Source: Ochromonas danica (lineage: Eukaryota; Sar; Chrysophyceae; Chromulinales; Chromulinaceae). Taken from it: a stretch of 64,000 bases of DNA. The notes beneath the pieces are model-generated. The model made no database searches, had not been told where the DNA came from, and saw nothing but the letters and a program-made list of their open reading frames with translations. Position numbers and translations under genes: made by a program. Below are positions 11,788-22,131 of the stretch, piece by piece. Within the stretch, counting starts at the first letter, position 1. The number at the start of each line of letters is the position of its first letter. Location: contig VKHL01000050.1 in NCBI GenBank assembly GCA_015146655.1, positions 122,404-186,403 of the forward strand. The letters are read 5' to 3'.

Positions 11788-12724
11788 CTAGTCGTCGTCA
11801 GCTTGCAGCACAGGGCTGGGCACATAGTCTTGCTCGTCTGTCTCTATCCGGGGGGAAGGCGCTTGGTTCTCAGGGGATTGCTCGACTAAATGTTCAATAA
11901 CATGGTTATCACTAGCTACAGGAGGAAGATCAGATGTCTGTTCGGCTGCCGCGGCTTGTTGCAAAAATGCGCTGAAACTCGCCAAGTCTTGTTGTCGTTG
12001 TTCTTCTGAGGGATCAGAGATCGATTGAATTGTGGTTTGTGCTATAGTTTGCATATGTTCAAGGACAAAGACTTGTGAACTCAGATTGTTATTTTCTTCT
12101 GATAGAGTAGCACATTGTTGTTTGCTGGCGACAGCGTCTTGTTTTATGACTTCAATCAACTCCTCGGCATTCTACCACACAACACACCAAGCAAGTCCAT
12201 CATCATCTACTATACTGTATAGCGCATAAGAGATGAAGAGTCTCTCTACCTGAAGCTTCAACTCCAGAGTTCGGTGCTGGGCTTGCAAAGTGAGCAAATC
12301 GGAGCGCAATTTCTTGTTGGATTCCATCAAATCGGAGATTTGCTTGTTGTGTGGCTGGCTTTGTTGCTTCAGCTTCTCATTCTCTCTGACTCTGTCATGG
12401 AGTGGAGTAGTGGACAGATCCATTGTTAGTTGGTTGGAGTGGTTGTAATGCAGACGGCGGGAGAGAGAAAGCTTACAAGTCATCGTGCTCTTGTCTCGTC
12501 TGCTCCACCTCCAGATAGACCAGTGGGTCAACAGGGATAGAGCCAGGGAGGGTGGATTCGTTTGCTTTGGATAATGGAGCAGCTAAATTTCGAACTGCTT
12601 TCTCAGTTTGAGCTAATTTGGTTTGTAAGTTGGCGATGGTGGTGTATTGGTCAGTCACTTGGTCTTCACTTTGTGCTCCTTCGCGATGACGCTTGGATCC
12701 GATATTAGGATGAGCTTTACTCAT
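11788..12724 (-). CDS. Coiled-coil protein, unrecognised
   Basis: Three exons, 12724-12477, 12391-12250 and 12171-11788, give 257 aa; introns are GT-AG and keep phase. Helix-forming, heptad-rich sequence covers most of the length: TIANLQTKLAQTEKAVRNLA, then ENEKLKQQSQPHNKQISDLM, then QHRTLELKLQNAEELIEVIK. The N-terminus is basic (SKRHRE) and the C-terminal ~60 residues are acidic and disordered. There are no membrane segments or catalytic motifs. It could be a small structural or scaffold protein; no function can be assigned. It is convergent with the duplicated gene pair to its left. Confidence 0.7.
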
Positions 12725-13200
12725 GTTGACGAGAAAGAGGAATGAAGGTGGCAGAGTTGTTCAAGTCCTTCTAGATCGTCGCAAGGTCTGCCTTCCAACG
12801 GAGATGAAGGCTGTGGATTAGTATTACTGCGCGGGAATGACGTTCTAGAAGTGATGTCTGCACCTCATGAATTGTTGTGGGTTTCGATAGACAGGTAAGA
12901 AGAAACGAAAGGAGTTAGCGTGGTGTGAGCAACCTTATAGAGCATGACCTTAATCAGAAAATAGCCTGAGTGGAGAGTAGTTTCAGGGTTACAATATCAA
13001 GAATCTGCTTATAATATGTTATGACATGTCAACCCCAATCACAGTTACATTTAGAAGAGCTCGTTTATCAGTCAAGCTGTTTTTCCAATATCTTTTCAAT
13101 CCTCTCTAGCACAGCACAGCACAGCACAGCAAGGTTTGTTGCTTCAGTTTCCGTTGTGTGAAGAAATTGATATCTTTCAGTTTGTCTTCTTGAGAAAGTG
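12725..13200. other. Intergenic, divergent promoter region (coiled-coil gene / formin)
   Basis: 476 bp with no convincing coding frame. It holds a short CACAG tandem repeat (about 13109-13130) some 70 bp before the formin ATG. No AACGCGTT site is present. Confidence 0.4.
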
Positions 13201-16200
13201 ATGCTTTCCCCGAAGAAGGTGGCAGTGGGCAGTAGTCCCTCTGGCAGTGGCAGTGGCAGTGGCAGTGGCTCTAGCCTGCCCTTCGCCTCTCAGCCTGTCG
13301 ACTTCGACACAGAAGAACCCAATCCTATCCGAATTAATCAAATGTATAGTGCTGTCTTGGATCATTTGCTCACTCCTCCACAAGTTAAAGAAGGGTTAAT
13401 GAGTAGTCAATCGAAAGAGAAAAAATGGCAAACTGTGAAGATGTATCGAAAACTGTTCGAAGAACACAGTGGGTCATCCTCAACCTCTTGGGGGGATCGT
13501 GAGAATGCACTCCTAACCAGCATTGCTCGCTCGAAGATGCCTGATGTCGCTCATCTCTCACGATTGAAAATTGTTCTATCCTCTGCTAATCGCGAGTTGA
13601 TGACTTCTTTCCTTGACGCGGGTGGAATCTCTGTCTTACTTCGTGCTATTGAAGGACGATTGAATTGTCGTCCACAAAGAGAGGTGGATATCGCTATTCT
13701 CTATGAAATCCTCTCATGTTGCAAAGTCATAATGAATAATGACTTGGGAATGGAGGCCTTTGCTGCTACCCCAGGAGCGATTGACATTGTAGCTCGCTGC
13801 TTGAAGTTTGAATACAAGCTCTTCGCCTTGCTGGTAAGACCTGCGCCAGCTTCTTGACAGTTGTCTTTACTTGTCATTTCGATCATAACTAACATGTGCT
13901 GTGTGTGCAGGTTCTCGAGATATTGTCTGTGTGCTGCTACTATTCAGATAAAACTGCAAGTATTGTCTGGCAAGGCATGAGGATGCATGCTCGTTTCCAC
14001 CAAGAAGCGCCTTTTTCTTCTTTATTACAGACTCTTCTCCATGAAGATATCGAATATAAAGCATCTATCATGCAGTTCATCAACAGTTTAATAATGGGAC
14101 AGTCTGATACAACCGCCAGATTTCTGTTGCGCAGTGAGTTCAAGAGCCAGTTATTGGACGAAAAAGTGGATGAGAGCTGTCGAAAGGTGGAGAAAGAGCT
14201 GTCAGTGCTTCCTCAACTGGAATCTTCTGAAGAACAGTCTGATCCTAATTTGAGCAAAGCGCTTAAACTCAGAGGTCGAACATTGACCATTATTCATGGC
14301 ACCAAGGCCTTGGATGAAAGAAAAGTTGAGGCCATGATCAAGAATATCAACAATAACAATGTTCCACTGCATGATGAACTACCTGAGCCTGGAATTTCTG
14401 TACAAGGTCAATCCTTTGAAGTCAAATCAAAAACCCTTTCTATCACTGTTAATCCACTAGCCGGTACCATGGCAGGGCTTTTTCATGTGGCCAAAAATGC
14501 TGATAAATTGGAATCGAAGTTCTTAGATATGGTGGGTGGTAAAAAGACAAAGAGAAGATGGTTTGAGCTGGATGGTCATGCAATAAAATGGTGTGCAGGA
14601 CATGACAAAGAGGTGGAATACAAAGGAACTATTCCCATTTCCTCTGTTCTGGAGATCAGGAACTATACCACAGATCCTGCTATTTCTTCTTCTTGCCAGC
14701 ATTGTCTAGAGATTGATACAACTGATCGTGTCTATGCTTTGGCCTCTGAGACGTTAGAAGAGAAAGAGAAATGGATCACTGCGTTACAAAAGGCACGGGA
14801 CGATTATATTATTGCGAAGGGGTCGTATAAACTTCAGACTCGAGAACTATCACCAGCTGACGTGGGTAAGTTTGTGGAAATGTTCAGGAAGCAGGTTGCA
14901 GTTTACCAGTCGATCGCGACGGAAGATCGAAGACTTCAACTTGACGTGGCGGGGTTGGACCTGTCTAATGCTAATGAAGTACTACGATATCTTCTTTTGG
15001 AAGCTACTTCAAATGGGAATATTAGTCGCTTACTATCAATTTTGTATGAGTTGTTGCTCTTGCCCCCTGGGGCCCAGGGATGTTGGGAAACGGTCCAGCT
15101 GTCCTTGCAGAAATTTCGGGAATCTGCTGTGCGAGATACCGATGAAGGTGTTAAGATCATGACGACTCCGACTATTCTCGACTTATTTGTCAAAAAGACT
15201 CAAGAAAGCGGTGCTGGATATGGACAAGTGAGCAAGTTAGCGCTCACATTGTTGGCGCATGAGCGAGAGACAGAGAATCTACAAGACACCATTCGACAGC
15301 TGGAGAAAAAAGTCACTGAGCTGAGCAAAGAGGTGGAGCAGAAGTCTTCTCGAGATGAAGTTGAAACAACTCCGACAAGTGCACAGGCTAGACTTGACTC
15401 ACAACCGAGTCAAACTGTTCAACGCTCCCGTCATACAGTCGCTCAGTCCAGAAGGCGTGTCTCGCTGCTTCATCGAAGCAAAGAGATGACTCGAAACGAT
15501 GCTGGCCAGTCTGCTTTGACGGCTCAATCACCAGAGAAAAGGGATGACGTGGGTGCTTCTGAAACTTCCCGAGTGCTCTCAACAGTTGATGAAGGCGACA
15601 TAGACATAGAGGTGCAAGCAATACCTTCTGATGATGTGAGGCAGAAGAAAGCAGACAAAGATGAGGAAGCTCCAGTTCCAGCTGCTCCGGCGATCCCATC
15701 TTTTTCTGTTACTTCCATTCCGACTGCTGCATTGCCATCAGCTCCAGCTCCAGCTGCGGTGGTGGATGAGCGCTATGCGAAGTACGCTAAGATGAAGACT
15801 ATGCTTCCTGAAGGAGCTGTGAGACAGAAGATGATGGTAGACGGGTTCAGTGAGGTAGAAATAGAAGCATTCTTCTCAGGTGCTCCGTTAGGCGCTGCCT
15901 CGACTCCTGCAGTGCCATCAGCTCCAGCTCCAGCTGCGGTGGTGGATGAGCGCTATGCGAAGTACGCTAAGATGAAGACTATGCTTCCTGAAGGAGCTGT
16001 GAGACAGAAGATGATGGTAGACGGGTTCAGTGAGGTAGAAATAGAAGCATTCTTCTCAGGTGCTCCGTTAGGCGCTGCCTCGACTCCTGCAGTGCCATCA
16101 GCTCCAGCTCCAGCTGCGGTGGTGGATGAGCGCTATGCGAAGTACGCTAAGATGAAGACTATGCTTCCTGAAGGAGCTGTGAGACAGAAGATGGTGGTAG

Positions 16201-18011
16201 ACGGGTTCAGTGAGGTAGAAATAGAAGCATTCTTCTCAGGTACTCCTGCAGTGCCATCAGCTCCAGCTCCAGCTGCGGTGGTGGATGAGCGCTATGCGAA
16301 GTACGCTAAGATGAAGACTATGCTTCCTGAAGGAGCTGTGAGACAGAAGATGGTGGTAGACGGGTTCAGTGAGGTAGAAATAGAAGCATTCTTCTCAGGT
16401 ACTCCTGCAGTGCCATCAGCTCCAGCTCCAGCTGCGGTGGTGGATGAGCGCTATGCGAAGTACGCTAAGATGAAGACTATGCTTCCTGAAGGAGCTGTGA
16501 GACAGAAGATGGTGGTAGACGGGTTCAGTGAGGCAGAAATAGATCGGTTTTTTGGTTCGGGAGGCTCTGCGCAGGCATCCCGCGCGCCGGTCCCTCCTCC
16601 AAAGCCTCCAGCTCCAGCTCTTGATCTTCCTCCTGAAGGAATGACACCCAAGCCGAAAATAAAACCTGCCACCAAACTGAAGGGCCTGTTTTGGACTAAG
16701 CTAAAACCAGATCAAGTGAAAGCAACTCTGTGGTATAATCTGCCTGATTTCAGCCTGCCTTCTCGAGATGCTGCACTGTTGGAAGAATGGTTTAGCTCGA
16801 AGGGTCCTGGTGAAACCTCAACGTCAAAGAAAGTGGAAAGCAAAGGAGAAGAGAATGCTGTAAAGTTGGTTTCAGTTCTTGACGGTAAACGAACTCAAAG
16901 TGTTCTGATCTTGTTGGGAAAACTTCGAATAAATCCTGAAGATCTCGCTCAGCGCATACAGGACCTCGACTCCGAATATCTTGACCAGGAATTGACTTCT
17001 GCTATCCTAGAGGTTGTCCCAACGCCTGAAGAGTCGACAGCCGTGAAAAGTTTCAGCAATCCTGCCGCTCTGGATAGAGCAAGTCGTTTGGCATTCCATC
17101 TGAGCGCTCTGCCTCGTCTTGCTCAACGACTTGAGTGCCACCTACTGGGATTTACTTGGCCAATTAATGCCACTATCACCACTGCACAAGTGCAGGCCAT
17201 TGCTCTGGCAGTGACTGAATTGAAAGCGGATCAACGAAAGATCGAGAAGATTTTCTCGATGGTTTTAGGTATAGGCAACTATATTAATGGCGACACTGCC
17301 AGAGGTCAAGCTTATGGCGTCAAAATAGATATATTTTCCAAGGTAACTAACTTGAAGGCCCAGCTTCCCTCGCAAGGGACGTTGATGAACTTCATCGCAC
17401 TGATTGTGGAGCAACAAGCGCCTGATATCCGCGATATCTCTGAGAAGTGGACGGGTGTTTGGGCTGCTGGGGATATTTCCTTCAAACAGCTGATCACAGA
17501 TATCAACCAACTGGAAGTCCAGCTCAATAAAGTAGAGCAAGAGCTTGTAAAAGCTCGAGAAATGTCTTTGGGGGCTCCTTTAATCAAGCGATTGGAACAA
17601 ATTTCTCAGGCGAATCGACCTAAGTTCGACAGCCTCAAGAAAATGTCCAAATCTGCAGAAAGTGAACTGGAGCACCTTATGGCTCGATATGGTGAGGACT
17701 TGCGAGCAGTAAGTGATGAAGATCCTTGTAAGAAGTTCTTCGTTACAATTGCTGACTTTGCCAAAGCTCTGCGCTGTGCGCTGGAAGAAAACAGTGCCCG
17801 CCGTGCTGAAGCAGAAAAATCACAACAAAAGTCTGCTGCGCCAACCACTTCAATTGAGACGGAAAGCAGTGGGAAGATCAATGAAGAGGGCAGTGTCAAG
17901 AAGAAAGCGCCGCAAGAGAATATCTTTGGTCGCTTCCATGATGCGCAGAAAGCCTCTGCTGGAGATGTTCTTGCGGAATTCAAGATGCGTATGGCCAAAG
18001 GCAAGAAATAA
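13201..18011 (+). CDS. Diaphanous-type formin with PH domain and WASH-complex-like repeats
   Basis: Exons 13201-13833 and 13911-18011, 1577 aa. Formins nucleate and processively elongate unbranched actin filaments. Order: (GS)n linker near the N-terminus; GBD/FH3 armadillo region from about residue 40 to 390 (LSRLKIVLSSANRELMTSFL); PH domain about 396-518 (KKTKRRWFELDGHAIKWCAG ... EEKEKWITALQKA); a second helical part and coiled coil about 650; five tandem repeats about 818-1093; a minimal proline stretch PVPPPKPPAPA; FH2 about 1118-1505, starting KLKGLFWTKLKPDQ and containing VLGIGNYINGDTARGQAYG. The FH1 is very short for profilin-actin delivery. Each repeat carries YAKMKTMLPEGAVRQKM plus DGFSEVEIEAFF, resembling the WASHC3/CCDC53-type KMxxxGxPxxAVxxKM motif. 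Convergent with the MDC1-like gene, 123 bp between stops. Confidence 0.92.
15736..16555 (+). repeat. Five in-frame tandem repeats in the formin (periods 180, 180, 159, 159 bp)
   Basis: Near-identical DNA copies encode PSAPAPAAVVDERYAKYAKM-type units. The GCTATGCGA marker recurs at about 15772, 15952, 16132, 16291 and 16450. The first three spacings include an extra APLGAAS linker; the last copy has diverged at its 3' end (EAEIDRFFGSGG). Only a few bases differ between copies, including M/V in KMMVDG/KMVVDG, so they were recently duplicated or homogenised. Confidence 0.93.
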
Positions 18012-18134
18012 AGCTCTCGAGCAAGTCTTAATGCCAAATGCCAATAATTGCACCTCAATCTTTATATCAAAGCTGTGTCCCATATATGGGAAGGTTTCAT
18101 TAATGATTAAATTAAATAATAACATCACCATCAA

Positions 18135-21100
18135 TCACGTGAAGCGGTAAAGATCCAAGAAGTGATCATGAAGGTCCAGCTTCTGTCGTAGCACAGCTTG
18201 AAAGATCACTTCGAGTGAGTAAACGCCCAAAGCGCCGCTGGCAATGGCGAGATTGACAACATCATTGCTGAGCTCCTCTTTGGCCACAGACGAGTGGCTG
18301 ACTATTATGATCGAGCGAAAGGGTTTAGATTGGATTGCATCTTCGGCTTTGGTGGTGGTCGTCGTTGTTGTCTTTCCTTTCTTTTTACCAGCGCCCTTTC
18401 CTTTAGTGATTGTCTTTCCAGGCAATAATAGCTCTGCATAGTCGAGGATGTCTTCGATCCAAATTCCTCCACCAGATTCTACAATAACTTGCATCTCCTC
18501 CGCAGCTGGTGCAGTTTTACCACAAACCCCACGAGTGAAGAAGACACCATATCCCGTGAACACTCCTTCTTTCCTACCTCTTACTGCATTAATAGTATGA
18601 GAAATACGTATCCGAGTGATGGTTTGAGGCAAGTTGTAATGCCACAATGCCTCTTTCTCGAGATCACGAACCAGATATTTACTGCTTGCTAAAGCTTCTT
18701 CATATCGTCCTCGAACATCATCAAAGACTGTAGAGTCAACAGTAATTTCATCACTTTCCTTGCGAACGATGTCATCTATCTCACTATCCAGCTTCGCCTC
18801 GTCTGCAATTACATCTAATACTTTCCCCTCCGCTAAGCATTCTTGTATCCACTCCTCTGTCAATACATAGCGTACGCCGTAATTCAAGGCCATCATCAAC
18901 TTGGGCGTACGCTTTAACTCTGACGTGGTTATGCAATGAGTGGCTTGCACGGGATCTGATGTTATGGAAACATGTCCGCCAAGCTTCTTCAAAGGTTTAA
19001 TATAGGGAGCTTCCTCGATCTTTGTGAACAAGAGATAAGCTATACCAGTTGTGATTGACTTGCCAGCAGCTGCTCTAGATGGAGGAACCACTTCTTTCGA
19101 CGAGGATTCTCTCGAAGCAGCCGCTCCCTTGCCTCTCTTTGCTGGTGGAGCTGCCACAGCCTCTACAGGAAGAGCTTGAGAGAGAGAAGGAGAAGACGAC
19201 GATGATGATGACGAGGAATTCTGAGGCTCAACAGTTGTGTCACTCTCAGTAGCAACAGGCAAGGCACGCTTGCGTCCACGACCTTTGGCAGCCTCCACAG
19301 CCACAGCCACAACAGGTTGGACTGCCGCGCTTTCCTTCCCTTGCTGTACACTTTGCTTTCCTTTCCGCGAGCCTTTCTTCACTACTTCCACTCCAACTCC
19401 CGTCCCTGCTCCTTCCTCATCATTGCCAGGAGTCGACATTACCAGCTTCGCTTGTGCTGGTATTAGTGTTGTTGATGTCTTGCTATCTAGCGACGCTTCA
19501 GCGGGAAGAATGGAAGAAGAAGAGTTGACGAGGGGGGTATCTACGAGCAGATCTTCTGCAGAGGAGGACTGTTCTTCTCCTGCAATGCCATTTGTAGCAC
19601 CACCAGGCACTCCTCCTCCTCCTTCTTCTTCTTGAAATCGCACTGGTGAGCGCTTCTTGTTTGAGGAAGGCATGGCTGTAGTAGAGGTAGCAGGGGCAGC
19701 AGCAGCTAACACTTCCTCTGGAGAGTGCAAGGCTGTGGCATTCTTCACAGTGTTTGCTGCAGTAGCAGAGGCAATCAACTGCTCGAAAGGATCAGTTGCT
19801 TTGCTGCGTGTACGAGGACGACGCGATGGCAACACCTCCTCGTCACTGTCCTGCAGTGCTGCTCTCTCTGCTTCTCCATCATCTTCTACCTCTTTCTCTC
19901 TTGCCTCAATCTCCTTCTTCGTTGATAAGCGACCACCCTTAGTGCTACCCTTGGCAATCCTTCCACCACCTCTCCCTTTGGTCCGTCGGCTACCCTTCTC
20001 TTCCTCGTCACTGTCTTTTAGCTCGGAATCGTCTGTCTCCAAACTTGACACACTCTTCTTGACTGCAGCCTTTCCTCTGGCAGTCTTCTTCACTGGAGGC
20101 TCACACTCTTCTACTTTGTTCTCTTCTTCCTTCGCCCTCTTGTTACTCACTCGCTTAGTGACGACTTCCTCCACAACTGAAGCACTTGGAGGAGGAGCAA
20201 GACCAAGAAGAGGAGCAGGAGCAGGAGTGAGGAGTTCTCCCTGCGGAGTGAGATCAGGCAATCGTCTGGGGCCAACAAGCCCTTCCCCTCCCTCACCTTC
20301 GTCCTCTGACTGGGCTATGCTACCTCTCTCCCTGGCAAGTGGCACGGGAGGAGGAGGAGCAAGAGGTGGTTTGCCAGGATCAGAAGGTGCAGGTGTTCGG
20401 ATGGCGTTCAATCGGTCGAGCAGTGAGACTGACGCAGAGTTTGTTTCCATAGAATTGGCAGAGATCGAGGCGAAGGAGACAGGCGGACTCTCTTTGACCA
20501 TTAGATCAGGTGACAGCCGATCATCCTCGCCTTCGATCTCTTCCTCTTCTCCATTACGCTTTGCCTTACCTCCGCGTGCTACTAGTGCTGCCTCATCTTC
20601 ACGATCTACTTGTGTGGGGAACTCGTGGTGTAGAGCAGGACTTCCACCCGCTGCCTTGAGAGGAATGAGAAGGCGAGGGATGGAGTCCAGCTGGTATTCA
20701 TGAATGCGTGCCTTCTGCTTCTGTGCTGAGTGGCTCTGCTCGTCTGCTGTACTATATCCTTCTGTCAAGTCATCACGTTGCAGCTGCAACAGTTTGTCTT
20801 TCTCACTGCTATTGTTTGCCTCACTGCCAGTGGGTGTGAGAGAGTGTTCTTCCATACCAGGCAGCAACTGAGTCTCCACTTGCATTCCTCCTCCCCAAGC
20901 CCTCTCTCGCTCTGTCAGCGACTGTTGAGGCTGTAGCTGTTGCTGTGGCGGTTGTTGTGGTTGTGTAGCCTCTGTAGTCTGTGTGGAGGAAGTGCGAGCC
21001 TGTGAGGTGCTCACCAGGCGAAGTGTACAGCAAACCATCCCCAACCGCAGCTTGCCACCATCTCCTAAGAGGCGAGAGTTCTCAGAGATGGTGAGCTTCT

Positions 21101-21422
21101 TGTAGTTGCCACTGCCCACAGGCGCGATTTCCACGAAAGTTCCATTCGAAGAGCGCAGATCGCGCACAGTGGCTTGTCCCTCTTTGATGATAATCTCAGC
21201 ATGTTTAGAGGACATCGACTTGTGGGAAATAGTCACTTCGCATAGGTCCTCCTTGCCGATGATGTTATCTCCCTCATAGAGAGGATAATGCTGTCCTTTC
21301 CAGATCAGCTCGCCTGCCACTTTGCGAATGACGGGCTGATCGTCATCATCATCTTCACTTCCATAGAAATTCTCTCCTTCGCTGTTGTCATCGAGATGGT
21401 CCACCAGAGTCTCTGTCTCCAT
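18135..21422 (-). CDS. MDC1-like FHA/BRCT DNA-damage checkpoint protein
   Basis: Single-exon gene, 1095 aa. An FHA domain lies at about residues 37-140, with the phosphopeptide-binding signature IGKEDLCEVTISHKSMSSKH ... LRSSNGTF. A long disordered middle is rich in Ser, Glu, Lys and Gln. BRCT domain 1 starts at about 787 (GIAYLLFTKIEEAPYIKPLK; YVLTEEWIQECLAEGKVL), with a second BRCT-like region about 900-1090. N-terminal FHA plus C-terminal tandem BRCT separated by ~640 disordered residues is the layout of MDC1 (gamma-H2AX reader). Nibrin differs, having adjacent FHA and BRCTs. Function at double-strand breaks is inferred from this layout. A perfect 14-bp palindrome centred on ACGCGT lies about 91 bp upstream of the ATG. 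Confidence 0.8.
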   Translation of the reverse strand: METETLVDHLDDNSEGENFYGSEDDDDDQPVIRKVAGELIWKGQHYPLYEGDNIIGKEDLCEVTISHKSMSSKHAEIIIKEGQATVRDLRSSNGTFVEIAPVGSGNYKKLTISENSRLLGDGGKLRLGMVCCTLRLVSTSQARTSSTQTTEATQPQQPPQQQLQPQQSLTERERAWGGGMQVETQLLPGMEEHSLTPTGSEANNSSEKDKLLQLQRDDLTEGYSTADEQSHSAQKQKARIHEYQLDSIPRLLIPLKAAGGSPALHHEFPTQVDREDEAALVARGGKAKRNGEEEEIEGEDDRLSPDLMVKESPPVSFASISANSMETNSASVSLLDRLNAIRTPAPSDPGKPPLAPPPPVPLARERGSIAQSEDEGEGGEGLVGPRRLPDLTPQGELLTPAPAPLLGLAPPPSASVVEEVVTKRVSNKRAKEEENKVEECEPPVKKTARGKAAVKKSVSSLETDDSELKDSDEEEKGSRRTKGRGGGRIAKGSTKGGRLSTKKEIEAREKEVEDDGEAERAALQDSDEEVLPSRRPRTRSKATDPFEQLIASATAANTVKNATALHSPEEVLAAAAPATSTTAMPSSNKKRSPVRFQEEEGGGGVPGGATNGIAGEEQSSSAEDLLVDTPLVNSSSSILPAEASLDSKTSTTLIPAQAKLVMSTPGNDEEGAGTGVGVEVVKKGSRKGKQSVQQGKESAAVQPVVAVAVEAAKGRGRKRALPVATESDTTVEPQNSSSSSSSSSPSLSQALPVEAVAAPPAKRGKGAAASRESSSKEVVPPSRAAAGKSITTGIAYLLFTKIEEAPYIKPLKKLGGHVSITSDPVQATHCITTSELKRTPKLMMALNYGVRYVLTEEWIQECLAEGKVLDVIADEAKLDSEIDDIVRKESDEITVDSTVFDDVRGRYEEALASSKYLVRDLEKEALWHYNLPQTITRIRISHTINAVRGRKEGVFTGYGVFFTRGVCGKTAPAAEEMQVIVESGGGIWIEDILDYAELLLPGKTITKGKGAGKKKGKTTTTTTTKAEDAIQSKPFRSIIIVSHSSVAKEELSNDVVNLAIASGALGVYSLEVIFQAVLRQKLDLHDHFLDLYRFT

Positions 21423-21512
21423 GCTATGCTACGCTATTCTGTGCTGGGAGGGACTGGCGATGGTGTCGATGGTCTTCTTTCAAACTTCTTCAGGCCGTGA
21501 GGAGTGGGGCAG

Positions 21513-21526
21513 GGAAACGCGTTTCC
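21513..21526. promoter_or_regulatory. 14-bp palindrome GGAAACGCGTTTCC upstream of the MDC1-like gene
   Basis: The longest of the MCB-like sites in this window, 91-104 bp upstream of the start codon at 21422. The core ACGCGT is the yeast MluI cell-cycle box; regulation by an MBF/E2F-type factor here is inference. Confidence 0.55.
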
Positions 21527-21707
21527 ACAACAAACAGTCTAAATAGGGTTTTTCTAATGACCTCTGCTCTTCTTGTCTATGATGTCTTGTCTGGTAAATT
21601 TTATCAAATTGTAATTTGTATAAAATTGTAATCGGCCACATCGCTTTATGATTGATTGTATTGGTGAGATATGAAGTGGTCTGTTCCATAAAAGAGGCAA
21701 AAGATAT

Positions 21708-21785
21708 TGACTGAAGTGGGATTCGAACCCACGCCCGAAGACTGCGGCCTTAACACAGCGCCTTAGACCACTCGGCCATTCAGCC
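21708..21785 (-). tRNA. tRNA-Leu (anticodon AAG)
   Basis: 78 nt with a full cloverleaf. Acceptor GGCTGAA pairs with TTCAGTC (one G-U), discriminator A, no encoded CCA. D-arm GCC/GGC; anticodon stem CTGTG/CGCAG with loop TTAAGGC, giving AAG (read as IAG after modification); T-arm GTGGG-TTCGAAT-CCCAC. The TTCGAAT box B and the TGGCCGAGTGG box A are intact. A TTTT tract follows the 3' end on this strand, fitting RNA polymerase III termination. The variable arm is short for Leu. Confidence 0.95.
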
Positions 21786-21960
21786 ATTAACTTCACGAAA
21801 TCATGTCGAAATAGAAAGAAGTCGCTGTGCACAAAGGCGAAAGAAGATATTCAATTGAGAAGCAGAAGATCTCCTCTAGTGTTTTAGACCTTTTAGGCTT
21901 TAATATCTGCTTATGCAAAAGGGTCACAAACGAAACCAGAGCAAAATAAACAAAACTCTT

Positions 21961-22038
21961 TGACTAAAGTGGGATTCGAACCCACGCCCGAAGACTGCGG
22001 CCTAAACACAGCGCCTTAGACCACTCGGCCATTTAGCC
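21961..22038 (-). tRNA. tRNA-Leu (anticodon TAG)
   Basis: 78 nt, nearly identical to the neighbour at 21708. The acceptor stem has a compensated change (GGCTAAA/TTTAGTC against GGCTGAA/TTCAGTC) and the anticodon loop is TTTAGGC, giving TAG. Box A and B are intact, discriminator A, and a TTTT tract lies downstream. Tandem on the same strand, 175 bp apart; the pair decodes CUU/CUC and CUA/CUG. Confidence 0.95.
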
Positions 22039-22131
22039 ATTTGGACTTTGACATTCACTTGAATAGAATGACAGAACACGTCCAACTCGTGAGAGAAGGT
22101 GAAACAGCGTTAAAATCTATTATCTTCGAGG

